A stretch of DNA of 64,000 bases, from positions 124,001 through 188,000 of the forward strand of contig VXCM01000129.1 of the NCBI GenBank assembly GCA_014773175.1, read 5' to 3'. Position 1 is the first letter of the stretch, and every line of letters starts with the position of its first letter. The DNA comes from Lucifuga dentata. Lineage: Eukaryota > Chordata > Actinopteri > Ophidiiformes > Bythitidae. The notes beneath the pieces were generated by a model. The model did not search any database. It saw only the letters and a list, made by a program, of their open reading frames with translations, and had not been told where the DNA came from. This document shows, in pieces, positions 9,936 to 22,436 of this stretch. The translations under genes and the position numbers were made by a program.

Positions 9936-12586
9936 ATAAGATATGAAATAAATTTTTTTGAAGAAAGGAAATCTTATTGTTCGGGCATGGTGCGCTAGAT
10001 ATTGTATGTTTTGAAAATAGATCTATAAATTTCACTCAGGGCTGCACACCAAAATTTGTATAGTTGTGTGTTGCTATTTTAGTTTCCTCACTTCCCCAAC
10101 CACAAAGCCATAAAATATCTGCATATTGGCAGTGTGGAAACTTTTCTTTTTATTTAGAATGTTTAGTTGAGACTAGTCAAAGTGCTACCATAGAGCTATA
10201 GAGAGGGCAAAACCTCAGTATGTTTAATGGGGATTATTAATAACTGTGATCACATCGTCTAGGAAACTAATCAGGATTATCCCTTGAGCCTAATGTTCAT
10301 TCAAAGTGCATTAACAGTGGTTTCTGCTAAAGATCTGATGTGAATTCCATAGATATGCAGTGGTGTGGTTTGTGTTTGTTTGTGATCCTTGGGTCTGACA
10401 GCTTTCCAGCTATCACAACGACACGTGTGTCTCTGGGATAAGCTCAGTCACTTCCTTCCTTTCAGATAAGGCCAGAGAGAGAGCGAGGACTAGTACACTG
10501 GCCATTCATACAGATAAAGAAGGGCCTCACACACAAAACAGTGTTATTTTAGCTGTTCTTTCTCTCAGTCAGTCCCACCCCACAGCACACAAGGACACAC
10601 ATGAACACTCACACACTATGTTTCACTGATTATTGTCTCTATCAACGGATTTAGCCTTAATGTCAGTGCAGACAAGACCCAGAGCCTAAAGAACATTTAA
10701 GTGCCCAGAGCAGAATCCACACACTAAAAAAATTCCTGACAGCAACATTTTTTTTTCTTGTGAAAGATAGTAGGCTAACTTCTTACAGTGTGGCTGCCCT
10801 CATCCTTGCACGGAGCCCCTCTGTTTTGAAGTGTCCCCTCCAGTTGACCCTTGGCTTTACCCCAACCAGATGATCCTTGTAAACAGACTGTTTCCACACA
10901 CCTTGCCTTGCTGTGTTGACGCCTGCAGCCTTACAACTCCGATGTAGGGCCTGCTCCTCTAGTGCATTCCAGCTGCAGGTGCTGAAAGCTAGAAACCATC
11001 TCCCCACACCTGCCCCCAGTTTAACATCGCCAGTGTCCCCCCATCACATTACTTGCCCCACCACCCACAATGCAGTGTTGCCACCTACTCACCATGTCTA
11101 ACCCTAGCCATACCTCAACTCACCCTAAGATCTTGACAACCAGTATCACAGACCAGGACAGGAAATGCTCAGTCCTTGTCGGCGAGGCAGACAGACGTTT
11201 ACTCTATCAGCACTGAAAGAGTGATTAGATTAGTTTGGGAGGGGGAAAGCATCCCACACAATATGTTTGAACTCCAGCTGCTCCCGATATCGCTTCTCTC
11301 CTTCACACACATTAAATGTCTGTCTCTGACCCCCCCCCGCCCTTCCAACGTACAAAAAGCTAGGGGTCATCCTGTCAAGTGGCTGTCAACAGATAGCATT
11401 TATACAAAGCTAAACACATGGCTATGTGCAATGTTAAGTGAGAAGCACTGATACTGATTAGAGATTGAGGGCTGAAGGACTCCGATTGCTTGTTTAAGGA
11501 GGAAAAAAGAGTTTATCTTTCTTTATGGATACTACTAAGAAGTAATAAAGAATGTATATAACGGAAACAAACACAGAGAAGGAATCTGGTTCACTTCAGT
11601 TTGATGTATTCAAACCTTTATTCATTTCCATAAAAGCACTCAGCAGAATAGGACTTCTGAAATTAATTTGCTGATTCATTTTGCTGCTTTTTCATATTGT
11701 GCATTCTAATTAGGTTTCCACACAATATGCAACAGGCAGGCTTTCATCATAATACTGCCTTTTGTTTCCATGGTTTCCATTCAGCGCATAATGCTAGCAA
11801 AAGAATGGAAAAAAAAAAAGAAAAAAAGAAAAAAAAACATGATTGATGACTGTTGCCACGGGCACATAAACATAAACAACCAGCACTGATTGATTAAGTT
11901 TCACACTGACTTTTGTTTCTTAAACACCAGTTAAAGTAACACTCCATGCTCTGGAACATGGGCCTGCTAGTTGCCTTTTTCTGCCTCCGGGGCACTTTTA
12001 GCACGAGCAAGAGGGAAGGAAAGAAAAATTGGACCGCATGACCAGTGGGTCTTCACAAGTGACTTATGGGTGCTCAGAGTGAGTGATGCCGTGTCTCGCC
12101 CCGCCAGCAGAAGCAGTTCATTCATTCACTCAGAGCCAACCAAGTTATGAGAGCTTTTTTATTCTTACGAGTTTTTCTGTAACTAGGTTTTCCCGATGCA
12201 CATGGTGGATTCTTTGATAGATGCTGCCCTCCATGTCCCTTTGGTAAATGCCCCGCGAGTACCTTGGAAATAGATAGATTATTATGTGGGTGGGTGACTG
12301 TACCATATGAGTATGAAGCACAGATTGAAGAGTAAAGTAACCTCCCAGGTACAGGCCCATTTGTTTTATCTCACTGGAAGTACTGAGACACTTGGTACTG
12401 GTATTATTAGGTTTTGAAAATGCATCTAGTTTCACACAGGTTTGAGTTATATGGTGACTATACATATTAAATACAACAATATTTCATAGTTTAGAAAGTT
12501 TTACTTTAAAAATTACATAATATGATGCCATTTTCAATGTTTTGTAAATCTATTCCTATGACTATGTTGCAACATCCTGGATGAGG
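9936..12586. other. Non-coding sequence
   Basis: Unique sequence with no supported gene. An A-rich tract at 11809-11837 is interrupted by two G, and a C-rich run is present near 11330. Short open frames near 10783-11101 and 11176-11451 lie in moderately GC-rich DNA on both strands and have no recognisable product. Confidence 0.65.
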
Positions 12587-12633
12587 TGACCTCATGCTGA
12601 CCTTACAGAGCGTAGAGGTCACTGCTGTGACCA
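12587..12633 (-). promoter_or_regulatory. Consensus DR5 retinoic acid response element plus inverted half-sites
   Basis: TGACCT-CATGC-TGACCT at 12587-12603 reads on the minus strand as AGGTCA, five bases, AGGTCA. That is the ideal direct repeat bound by retinoic acid receptor/RXR heterodimers. Twelve bases further on, AGGTCA (12616-12621) and TGACCA (12628-12633) form an inverted pair spaced by six. Four nuclear-receptor half-sites in 47 bp is well above chance. Function in vivo depends on chromatin and conservation, which cannot be judged here. Confidence 0.6.
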
Positions 12634-12660
12634 ACAACAACAACAACAAAAAAAAGAAAA
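12634..12660. repeat. (CAA)n microsatellite running into poly(A)
   Basis: About six ACA/CAA units directly after the nuclear-receptor half-sites, then an A-rich tail. Confidence 0.9.
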
Positions 12661-15263
12661 CGCTTTGTCACAGCGAGCAAGAAAACACTGAAGAGAACAG
12701 CTGTGAGTTTTGTACTGACCATGCAAACTGCTGTAGGCTTTGTAAGGTCATTATATGATAATGAAAATCATTACAGAATTACATGGGGGTTTAGGACATG
12801 AGAGCAGTGGGGAGGGAAGGGGAGGGCCACATTGGGTTTGATAAATGGACTGTGAAGGTGCCCATCTGGCCCTCTCTATGGCTTTTTCTTCCTCCTCTTT
12901 TATCCATTCTCATCCTTTACTACCCGTCTTTCATTCCCTTCCTCTGTTCTCTGTAAAATCGAGCAGACTTGGGGCGAAAGATTAACAGAGTCCAAACTCA
13001 GCTCACCTCTGTGGAGGAGAAAAGAGGAGCTGGAACAGACTGAAGTCTTTATGACCCAAGCCATGGTCTGTGCTTGACTTGGCAAGGCGAGTCCTCCCTT
13101 CTCTCACTGTGGACCAGTAAGCGAGAAGGCAGCCATTGACCTCTGGCATCGGAAACAGTTGGACAGCTCAGGAAGTGTAAATCAAGATGTAGCTGTCTTT
13201 TGGGTCACTGTGATGTTCGTTTTTTTTAAACTTTTATTTAAAGATACTTTGCATTTTGAAATTAAATATCTTACTAACAAAGCAGCTCTATGACAACTTG
13301 AATATTGTAAAAAGATTGTTTATGGTATAATTCCCCTACAATGAAGTAAATATCCAGAGATGAGAAATGCAAAATTATATGTTGAGTAAATACAAAGTCA
13401 AAACAATGCAAGCAGTCCACAGGCTGTAGGCCAGTAGTAGTCAAGAAGAACCAGCGGCCAAACCTCAATAGCTTTTCACTGAGTCTGCCTTAATTATAAT
13501 CATGAAAAACTCACCAAGACAGGCCAACTTGTTGGGGTTTTAATCATGTTGCAATGTGTTTCTGGCAGAGGAAGGAGTGCATCTGAAAGGCCTTTTGTCA
13601 TCTGTAGTCCTTTTGGGATAGATAACAAAAATTATTCATTTTACCAAAGACTGTTATCACAATCAAAAACCAGATCCCTCACAACATTTCACCATCTGAA
13701 AGCCCTTTTCTATGGCGTTTATTCCATCCTTCCTTTGAGAGGTGTGGGCTTGTGAAGCCTATTGTGACACCACATATGATAACAGACTACATACCATATA
13801 AACTTGGTTATACAAGGCCTGCTTTTCACCTCTGTTTGCCAGGGCCGTAGCATGATATGGTTACTACTGGTTTTTAATAGTTGCAACAAACACTGTGGGT
13901 TGTGCATGTTTACACGAGGGATGTGGGTTACTGTATGTGTGCAGGCAAGATTATTATGTTTTTAATCAGTTGCATTTCTGTGTTTTTTCCTTCATATTTT
14001 TAATTAAAAGGTAAAAGATTTTATTTAAAATTGGATGCATTTTATTTTTTGTAGTCTATTACAGGAAAAAATAATTTTCTTCTCCAAACAGAATTTCCAT
14101 TCACCCCTACAAAAGACAGGGATTGACCCACATCTTACTGGGTTAGGGCACTTGAATAAATGCTACACAAACAGAATCTATGGGATAGTACATCTGTTGC
14201 CTGTGTTTATTACTTTTCTCCAGCTTGATGAGAGTTAGTGAGGTCTTTATCTCAACACAAAGGCAACATCAGCTGACATGGCAAGCAGAGCTAAGGGACA
14301 GAGAAGGAGGTCCATGTCCACAGCTGCACTCATCACTCAGCTGTCCAGCTTGACCCCTGACCCATTAGGGCCATCTCCCAGCCTGCATCGGCTCTTTGTT
14401 TCCTGCCATTGTCATCCTCCTCTGCCCTCACCTGGGCAGGGCGCTCCTACACAAAAGCCCCAGTCTGTCATCAAACCCAGAGGTCATCAGGGGCCAGCAG
14501 GGGTCAGAGTGCCGAGGCTGAAGTTTTGCACAGCCGGAATGACCCTACCAGTGTTGTCAGCTACCAGTTGCACCCCTGTGGAGATGCACAGAGTCACAGT
14601 AAAAGGGCGAGAGAGACCCTTGGCTGGCACTTCGTTCCAAGAGTGCTGACATTTCTTTTGTGTTGTCCCTGACAGACTCCGCCCCAATTCCCTCGCTGGG
14701 GTGGGACAGGGAGTTAGAAGACAATGGAGGTCCTCTGTCCCAGATGGGAATTGGAAAGATTGCCAGTGTCGTGTCCTCAATGAAGATGAACAGACCACAG
14801 CCTTGTCTAGAGTGGCCACTGATATCCTAATGGCTGTAGAAATGCAGGAACCATACTGCAGGGAGGGCCATCTTGCCACAAACAACTCAGAAACAATTGT
14901 CTTTACCATGTGAGATCTTTGATGTGCATATAGGTTCTCACAGACATTTAGTGAAGCCATCATACATTCATCAGTCACTACAGAAGTGAATGGGAGGGGT
15001 TTCTGTGGGGTATTTGAGTAGCATCTGAGTGAGAGCTAAAGTTAGACACATTTCGCAGATTTGTGCGGCATGGTTATGAGGAGCTGACAGGAAGCCTGAA
15101 CACCGTTAATGAGTAGGCTTAATTAGTGAAGGGTGGTGGCTTTTGGGCTGGCGTCATAACCAGTGCACAGGTTGGCGGCAGGTTGGACCGGGCATGCTGT
15201 CAACCAGGCTTGTGTGATGTAAGTTGCAACCCGGGGTGACAGGTTAATCAGATCTCCCAGACA
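12661..15263. other. Non-coding sequence
   Basis: No supported gene. The 14278-14980 part is GC-balanced and open on both strands (123 codons plus, 163 codons minus). Neither translation shows a domain, and overlap of long frames on both strands argues for composition rather than coding. A segment near 14490 (CCAGCAGGGGTCAG) is a partial CTCF-like match only. Confidence 0.6.
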
Positions 15264-15290
15264 TGGCCCCGTGTTTGCCTCTACATCACC
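15264..15290 (-). other. 2A-like motif remnant (possible retroelement fossil)
   Basis: The minus-strand frame reads Gly-Asp-Val-Glu-Ala-Asn-Thr-Gly-Pro. It keeps Asp, Glu, Asn and the final Gly-Pro of the 2A ribosome-skipping motif DxExNPGP, with Thr replacing the first Pro. 2A-like motifs occur near the N-terminus of some non-LTR retrotransposon proteins. No retrotransposon reading frame surrounds it: the frame is 64 codons and otherwise unrecognised. Chance remains the simpler explanation. Confidence 0.15.
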
Positions 15291-15497
15291 CCCTGCAACA
15301 GCAATCCTGTTTTGCAAGCAGAACAGACAGGGCTAGCTCAGTCTGTTTTCCTGGCATGAGCTGTCAGCCAAAAGTTTTGCTGGCTGCACCCTTGTTTCTC
15401 TTTACCTCAGGGTTTGTTTGCGGCACTGATGGGCAAACACCTGTGTCTGGCGGTTGGACTTTCATCCTGCAACAACGTTCTCTCTCTCTTTATCTAT

Positions 15498-15501
15498 CTT
15501 A

Positions 15502-15536
<35 letters not shown>

Positions 15537-15567
15537 CTGTCTCTCTTTCTCTCTCTCTCTCTNCTTA

Positions 15568-15602
<35 letters not shown>

Positions 15603-15628
15603 CTGTCTCTCTTTCTCTCTCTCTCTCT
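15498..15628. repeat. (CT)n-rich 65-bp unit present twice around a single N
   Basis: Bases 15498-15562 and 15564-15628 are identical (CTTAGTT, 14 CT units, GTGTCTGTCTCTCTTTCT, more CT), separated only by the N at 15563. This is most likely two contig ends carrying the same sequence, giving a false tandem duplication of a natural CT microsatellite. Confidence 0.92.
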
Positions 15629-17087
15629 CTTTCTCTCTGGCACTTTCTTTTACCACCATTGGCATTGCTGTGTTTACTCTGTTTGGGGTGCTGGAGGAGA
15701 AAACAAATAAGGACATATCATCCATCTCTTTCATCGCTAGCGAGCCTGTAATTAGCACAAACGCAGTGGTTAGCCTTAGAAGCTGTCGTCTAATTTGTCT
15801 GTCTTTATCTAAAACATGTCTGTGTGGTCCCTCAGACTAGTTCCAAGTGTGCAGTCAGATTGACGGTGGCCTGGGTGTACATGAGGTGTGTCTATGTGTG
15901 TGTGCTTGATTAGAAATGATACATTTTTCTGACATGCACCCTCCCCTGTTTAGCAATCAGTCAGTTATGCATGACATGTCCTGACCTCAGCAGAACTTCA
16001 CAGCTGGTGTTTCTGTAACAATCGTCCTGCCATCCTAGTTGGCTTCCAGGCTGGAAAGTACATCAGAGTGTGTCATATTCTTGCAGGAATGTGCTTTGAT
16101 CATGATGACTGATGCTGTTTCTTAACTTTCCACTTACAAACAAGTTCTATGCGTGTATGCTTGTATCTGCCTTTATCTTTCCGGGTTCTCAAGCAAGTCA
16201 GTAATTAGTCATTAAGATACGTGCTTTCTTTCGTTTTGTGGTTAGGTGTGGGAACAGAATTGCAAAAATCAGGATTACACTCACTAAATTTCTCTCATTT
16301 GTCCTTGCCTGAGTCACAACTGTGTTAAATTGCTTACGGGTTTGAATGGAAACTGTAATTTCATAATTATGCATTTCATAGTAAAATGGTGATGGAATGG
16401 TGCATAGAAAGAGTGAAAGAACATTTTAAAATGTCATTAAAAGTCCCACAGACTTTTAACCACAGTTGTTGCAGAGATAGCTGCCTATTAAATGCAGCAT
16501 TTTTAATATGGAAACGAGACTTGTGTTTGGAAAAGACAGTGTGGTAAGGACAGAGGGGGACGCATGGGTTTCGGCCTGTTTTAGTGGTAGTCAGGAAAAC
16601 CAGGACATTCGTTCTGGTCAAACTCAACATCCCAGAGAGCTGATAGAGCATGATTGGGTAAGGATGTGTGGCGGGCGTGTGAAACAAACAACAAGAACAT
16701 AGAATTATGGCTTGGTGGAGGGTGTGCTATCCAATAACACATTAGACCTTGTCTTAACTCACTGTTGTTCTCCTTAAAACAAATTGGTACGTTGAAATAT
16801 TTAAATATGAGTAAAATTCTGACGCAATCATGGCACTTATCTGTATGTTTAATCCTTATAAATTTACATCATATGTTCTGTGTATGGGTTATTCTAGGCT
16901 CTTGTTTGTAAAAGCTTTTTTTTGGGCAAGTGTTGATTTGCTGCATTCAGGGAGAGAATCTCTGCAATTTGCTGCTGATATCAGAAAAAATCTGAAGGGA
17001 AGTACAGTATGCAGTTTAAACACACATACACACACATTAGACCTGCATGTGCTGTTTCTCAACACCATCTACAACTACTACCCCACC
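15629..17087. other. Non-coding sequence
   Basis: Unique sequence without a supported gene. Minus-strand and plus-strand frames near 16376-16702 overlap and have no family resemblance. Confidence 0.65.
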
Positions 17088-17103
17088 NACACACACACAC
17101 ACT
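17088..17103. repeat. Short (CA)n adjoining a single N
   Basis: The N at 17088 is followed by about seven CA units; the array length is uncertain because of the assembly join. Confidence 0.9.
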
Positions 17104-17478
17104 TCCACCCCCAACCCCACATTCACACATCTTTCTCCCCTCCTCTGTTAATTATAACCTACGCTGCTGGAACACTTCATTTCATAGCAAGCATATTGTC
17201 TCTTCAAGGCTGGCAGGCAGGTCATAAATTATCCTGAAGGTGAGGATGGAAGTTGGAGGAGATAGTTATGAAAATTTCATCTGTCTGCCATAGCGGCCGC
17301 AGCTGCTCCTGTCACCAGCCGTGTGCTGGAGGAATTACACCAGGTCAGCGTGTATGCATGTGTATTGTGAGCACGTGGATGTGTGTGTATGCCTGTATGC
17401 TCCAGTTTGTGCATATGCATAGGCAAATGAACACATACGAATGGGAACAGTACGCACATCTTTGTGCATCTCCATATT

Positions 17479-17513
<35 letters not shown>

Positions 17514-18114
17514 GGGCCTCTGTGTACAAAGGGTTGGCCAGGTAGGACCTGCCTGTCAGTGTGTGGAACATGCCTGGCGTCCCTGTCACCCCAGGATCCC
17601 CAGTTCTGCCCTGAAGCAGGGAGACTTGGGGGTGGTTTGCGGGGGGACAAGCTCGCAAGGCGGTCCCCAAGCTGTCTGTGTTCATTACTGGTACAGAGAG
17701 TGGGACGTGGCCAGCAGGTGGGCAGACCTTTAGTCCTTACCTACTGTGATCATCTGCTGCTACACTGTGTGCATGCAGGTATGTTTGAGAATGAAAAACA
17801 GTCAGAGGAAACCCACAACCTAAGTATTTGAGCAGGGCAGGTGCTTATTTTATGTTTAACCTATGAGTTTGCATGTTTGTGCAGAAATATTGCATTTGAG
17901 TAGTGTGCAATTTTTACAAATGAACAAAAGTTGTGTATTTGGAAAATCAGGAGTGCTGCTGTGGCACTTTCCTGACAGAGCATAGAACAACTCTTCTTGA
18001 TAGACAGCCACACAGAGTGGCAATTAATAAGAAAAGAAAAACTCTGTAAAACTCCCCCAATCCCCTCCTGTATCAATCCGCACTTTCTTGCAAAAAATTC
18101 TATTAGGGCCAAAG
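17104..18114. other. Non-coding sequence, alternating purine-pyrimidine tracts
   Basis: The section 17340-17515 is rich in TGTGTATGCATG-type alternation and ends in a (GT)14 array (17482-17509). The 192-codon frame at 17253-17831 reads through that array and is not a credible protein. A donor-like CTGAAG/GTGAGG at 17239 has only a 31-base possible exon before it. Confidence 0.65.
17482..17509. repeat. (GT)n microsatellite
   Basis: About 14 uninterrupted GT units. Confidence 0.96.
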
Positions 18115-18420
18115 TCCTTAGTTGTTAATTACAATTCTAACTAGCTTGCCGCCTGACGAATGGATTGCTACTGCAGCGATGTAGGATAAAAGGGATATCA
18201 GCGATTTCACTTCCCCGTACAAAGGCTGCCTCTGAAATGGGTCATCAATCCCATAGTGATAAATGTCTGGTGGAGTAATGACTCTCTTATCGGCGCCGGA
18301 TTACTGCAGATATTTGTAATTAGTGTAGCCACACAAGTCCCTGACAGATGTTTTTGAGGAGGCACAATATTGAAGCCTTGGTTTGGAGCTAAATGGAAAC
18401 TTTCTGGAAAGAATGGGAAT
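18115..18420. promoter_or_regulatory. Candidate conserved non-coding element
   Basis: Non-repetitive mixed-composition DNA with GTTAATTACAATTCT, TTGTAATTAGTG and TCTTATCGGCGCCGG motifs, suggesting homeodomain and GATA-type sites, and no open frame of note. The texture differs from the surrounding repetitive sequence. It is called on texture alone; alignment to other fish is needed. Confidence 0.35.
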
Positions 18421-18669
18421 ACTTAGAGCTATTGTGTTGGCAAATATAGGTGAGAAGGGAGGACTGAGTCACCGTATTTTGTGTGGGAATGCATACATGT
18501 ATGCACAGAGACGCATTGTGCTACACATATAGGTGCTCAAAATAAAATGTGTGGACCCATGTGCACATGGGAGCTCATGACTGTCATAGGTAAATACACA
18601 GCCTGGAGGTCCATCCTTAAGATATTAAGCTCAGGGGTCATGTGACTGAGAGAGCCAGGGGGCTACTTT

Positions 18670-18744
18670 TCTCCTCCCATTCCTCCTCCTCCTCCTTCTC
18701 CTCCTCCGCCTCCTCCTTCTCCTCCTCCTCCTCCTCCTCCTCTA
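18670..18744. repeat. (TCC)n imperfect trinucleotide tract
   Basis: About 25 TCC/TTC units on the plus strand, so the minus strand is a (GGA)n purine tract. Such mirror-symmetric purine tracts can form triplex or G-quadruplex structures. It begins about 250 bp after the candidate element at 18115. Confidence 0.95.
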
Positions 18745-20443
18745 GCCCTATAGGTAGCCACTGCTATGCCAGGGGGAATGAGTGATTCTCTTTTAACTTC
18801 CATTTCTTCTGTTTTGGGCTGAGATTCACTAGCCGCCCTGAAATTTTCCCTCTTCCTCCTCTTCCAGCTCTCATGAAATCACAATGTGATATATTCAGCC
18901 TCGGGTGTAGCTCTGCTCACATTGTAGCTTGACACTACAAAGCACTGCTTTTCTCTGTTTTGACAATGCTTTTGTACAGATGGACTGCTGACACTAATAG
19001 AATCAGTGTAGCTCGTGTCAACGGCTACTTTGGCTAAAATGCGTCATTAAAGTAAAAGTACTGAAGAAAGATTTGCTCGAACATGAGGCAGTTCAGTGAG
19101 TCGGTATCAAAATAAAATATGACAAATATGATAAAGAAAAGCTTTTTGTAAATAAATTGAATTGTGCAAAATGAGAAATACATTGCTGTCATGACTTTCT
19201 GTGAGTATGTGTATGAGCATACATGCTGTATGAGTCGGTGCCTAGGAACTCTTTGTATCTCGATTTCTGGTTAGTTGAGTGTCATCTTTATTCACCAAAA
19301 TACACACACACTCACCAACGTACTGACCGACTGACTACCTCTACACACAAACACAGCTTGCCCGCCACTGACAGACGTGTAAGCAGATGCAGCCAGAACT
19401 GGTAATGGCAGGTGATTATAAGTGGCACACGTGCCAAACTAATTAAACCCCTGGGTTGACAGCAGCATTTGGTAGCACTGGCATTCTGGCATGCTGGCAT
19501 TAGAATAATTGTAGCAGCGGCGCACTTCACCTGCGAGACTGCAGCTAACAACATCATTTATTTTACAGCATGCTGCACCGGATGTTGCTACAGAGGTTTG
19601 GGTGAGCTGGTTTTAGGTCTGGCACAGATGGGACAGCTTTTCTCTGTCTGTTTGAGCCACATTGCAGGACAATGGTTTCTCCGATCTGTTGTGTTTCATG
19701 TAATTAGAAAGCATTCAGATGTTGCAGAGGCTTCACATGCTTTGTATATTACTGCTGTACATTTGCTTTTTTTGTGATTTGGGCACCTGCATAATAAATA
19801 TTTTCGTCTGTCTTATAGGTGTAAGAATTATAAGGTGTAAAGAATGGTTGTTAATGCATTAGACCTTATAAACCTACTGAGTGCTGCTAATACAATAACT
19901 AAACATGCCTGGACTTATTTTACAAGTCACAAAATACTCATTTTCTTTTCCTAAATGCTAAAAAAATAAAAAGGTAATAAACACGGTGTGGAAGCAAGTT
20001 CAACCACTCAGCATATTTGAGTGAATTTGAGTGAAAAATACAACCTTCTGATTTTTCTGCCTGTAAATTGCACACACATGCTTATACGTACATACACACA
20101 TTTATATGCGTATTCATTCAGCAATTATACATATAAATAGTACACGCATGACACACATATATAGACATACTTTATTGGAACACACAGCTGCATACAGTGG
20201 AAATAAGGTAGAGAGATAAGAAGCAAATCTACAAATGTGTTTTTAAGACTTGACATTATGGCAGACACAGCCCTGCATGTTCCCCAATGAGGGTACACTG
20301 CAGCAGGCAGCCAGGAACAGGACAAGGACAGGAGGACAAGTGTCTCAGTCTGCTTCGTTCTCAGGTCATCACTTCTCCAGCTGGAGGGCTGGAGCTGTGA
20401 ATCCTCCTCACAGAGGTCAGAACTGTGCCAGGAGGCCAAAAGC

Positions 20444-20457
20444 TGCACCAGGAGGCA
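20444..20457 (+). promoter_or_regulatory. Weak CTCF-like motif
   Basis: GCACCAGGAGGCAC matches much of the CTCF core (CCACNAGGNGGCAG) but with G in place of the first C and C at the end. It shares CACCAGGAGGCA with the stronger site at 35157. Confidence 0.25.
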
Positions 20458-21319
20458 CATCTGCACACATTCTGTGCATCTTCACACATACACCACGCAC
20501 ACATGCACACATACACACACCTGGACTGTTGAGTAAGAAGCCTGACATACCTGCAATTCTGTGGAAACTAGTTCAGCTGTAACTGACTTGACTGATTCAT
20601 GTGATTGCCATGTGCTACGCAGCAGGTGTGGCTAGGCCAGGTGCACACTGTGCTGCTGTATCTGACGGTAAATCTGATACTGTATCTGTTTGCAGGGAGT
20701 GGTATGTGAGGTCACCGCATGCATTGTCATATTTATGGGCTGTAACATGGCATATCGTGCACTGACATGTGATCTGCAACTGAGACCTTAAACTTCCATT
20801 TTCAATATTCTCCATGCTATAACTCACGCTAATGACAAATAGGATGTGCAGTATTCAGCTCTTACACATTTTTCCTATAAGCTGCACTGTCTTGTCCACT
20901 TGCACATAATTACTTCCCTGCTTTAATGCATATATATCACCTTGTGAAGCATCATTTACACTTTGTTGGTTTTATTGCACATGCACAGACTGTGTCTTTA
21001 CTCTCTGATAGCTACTGTGTTGAGCTGGTTGTAGACGAAGTGAAAAATCAGCTCTTTGAAAGCACTAGCAAGTGGCCGATGGCGGCTGATAGCTGGGGCT
21101 TAGTGCATCCTCATTATGTGCTGTAGCAAGCTGATTAAAACATTTGATTTGTTCCCCGTGTGTCTTTGCGTGTGTGCACGTGTGTCCTGTGTATGTATCA
21201 GCGTGCATGTACTCGTACGTGCAAGAGAGTAGGCCTTCAGGCTGCTGTGGTGTGTTATCTGTTTTTCAACCTTGTCATACTAATTACAATCCATATTTAC
21301 TTACATTCTCTTTTTGTTT

Positions 21320-21395
21320 TCTGCTCTCGATAGGCATCTGTGAGCGCCTGTGCCTCGGCTGCTCTCATTAACAAACTGATGTTGGTTGATAGGTC
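21320..21395. promoter_or_regulatory. Possible short conserved element
   Basis: A pyrimidine tract ending CTCGATAG leads into a GC-balanced block with CTCATTAACAAACTGATG. It could be read as an exon start (open for about 18 codons) but has no good donor, so a short regulatory island is equally likely. Confidence 0.18.
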
Positions 21396-22310
21396 TATCT
21401 GGCGATGATACACGAAGCTTTTCAAGAAAAAATGGTCATCATAACAGTGTTTGAGCATTTTGCTACCACAAAGAATTGTGTTCTTGTTATCATGGTAGTG
21501 TTGATGTATATTCAAATGAATACCAGATGAAAATAGCATCTGCACATATAGGTTCTATCAGAAGCTTAGAACTATTTACCTTAGAAGCTTAGAAAATTTT
21601 ACAATAGCTTATATTTTTCTTTCAGAAGCACAATATTTGCATCAATTTTCACTATCCTTGTATCACCCCACTTAGTTCTTGACTTACAAGCAACTAATAT
21701 GTATTTTCAAGGGTCAAAACTGCTGTGCTCAGAGAGTAGATGTAAACAATATTCATCTCTCCCTAGATTTACAGTACATGTTTGAATTTGAAGAAATGTG
21801 AAACATGAAACATATTATTTCTTGTTCTCTCTTATTTCTCTTTCTCAGTCAACATCAAATTAAACACCATAATCAAATCGAAATCGGCATAAATCAACAT
21901 TGGTGAATTCTGAGTATTACACCTCAATTATGCGATTATTAATGGGATTTACTCAAGCATGTGAATGATCCATTGGTTTCCACTTTCCTTACCTGGTGTA
22001 CTTTCCCTCGTAAACCAGTTATGCAAAAAAATCATGTATATTTGACAAATGATGGAATCCTATTAATTCCATCAATGTATGCATCTCAGTTTGCTTTGAT
22101 CACAGTACAGACAAAAGTATATGGCGTGTAAATATACTTTGTCATAGTTACTCAACGTGTTCACTGGATGCCATAACCACATGTCAAAGCAGGAAAAATG
22201 AATAAACCGACCACACCTGACACTGTTGCTGTTTTTTTGAGAACATTGTTTCTGATTAACCCAAACACTTCCGTTAATTAAACTGGTTTCAGCACCATCA
22301 ACAAAACCAT

Positions 22311-22311
<1 letters not shown>

Positions 22312-22363
<52 letters not shown>

Positions 22364-22374
22364 AATAAACTTGN

Positions 22375-22426
<52 letters not shown>

Positions 22427-22436
22427 AATAAACTTG
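22312..22436. repeat. (GT)n(GA)n 62-bp unit present twice around a single N
   Basis: Bases 22312-22373 and 22375-22436 are identical: eight GT, 17 GA, then CAAATAAACTTG. Only the N at 22374 lies between them. As at 15563 and 63168, this reads as an unresolved overlap between contigs and not a real duplication. Confidence 0.92.

Larger units (their letters stand above)
18745..22311. other. Non-coding sequence
   Basis: Mostly unique. It includes CA/TA-rich alternating DNA at about 20070-20175 and 20480-20522, and GT-rich DNA near 21165-21200. Overlapping frames on both strands at 20125-20582 have no recognisable product. Repeated GGCAT/CTGGCAT words occur at 19480-19502. Confidence 0.65.

Noticed and set aside
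14278..14978. Long overlapping frames on both strands (123 and 163 codons)
   Set aside because: Openness on both strands follows from composition. No motif, signal peptide or family resemblance.
15414..15840. Leu/Ser-rich frames of 98-128 codons
   Set aside because: Product of a CT microsatellite that is also artificially doubled around N 15563.
17253..17831. 192-codon open frame on the plus strand
   Set aside because: It reads through a (GT)14 array (Cys-Val repeat) and TG-rich DNA; no domain, and overlapping frames are equally open.
22286..22306. TTTCAGCACCATCAAC as a REST/NRSF site
   Set aside because: Only the left half of the RE1 motif matches; the GGACAGCGCC half is absent.
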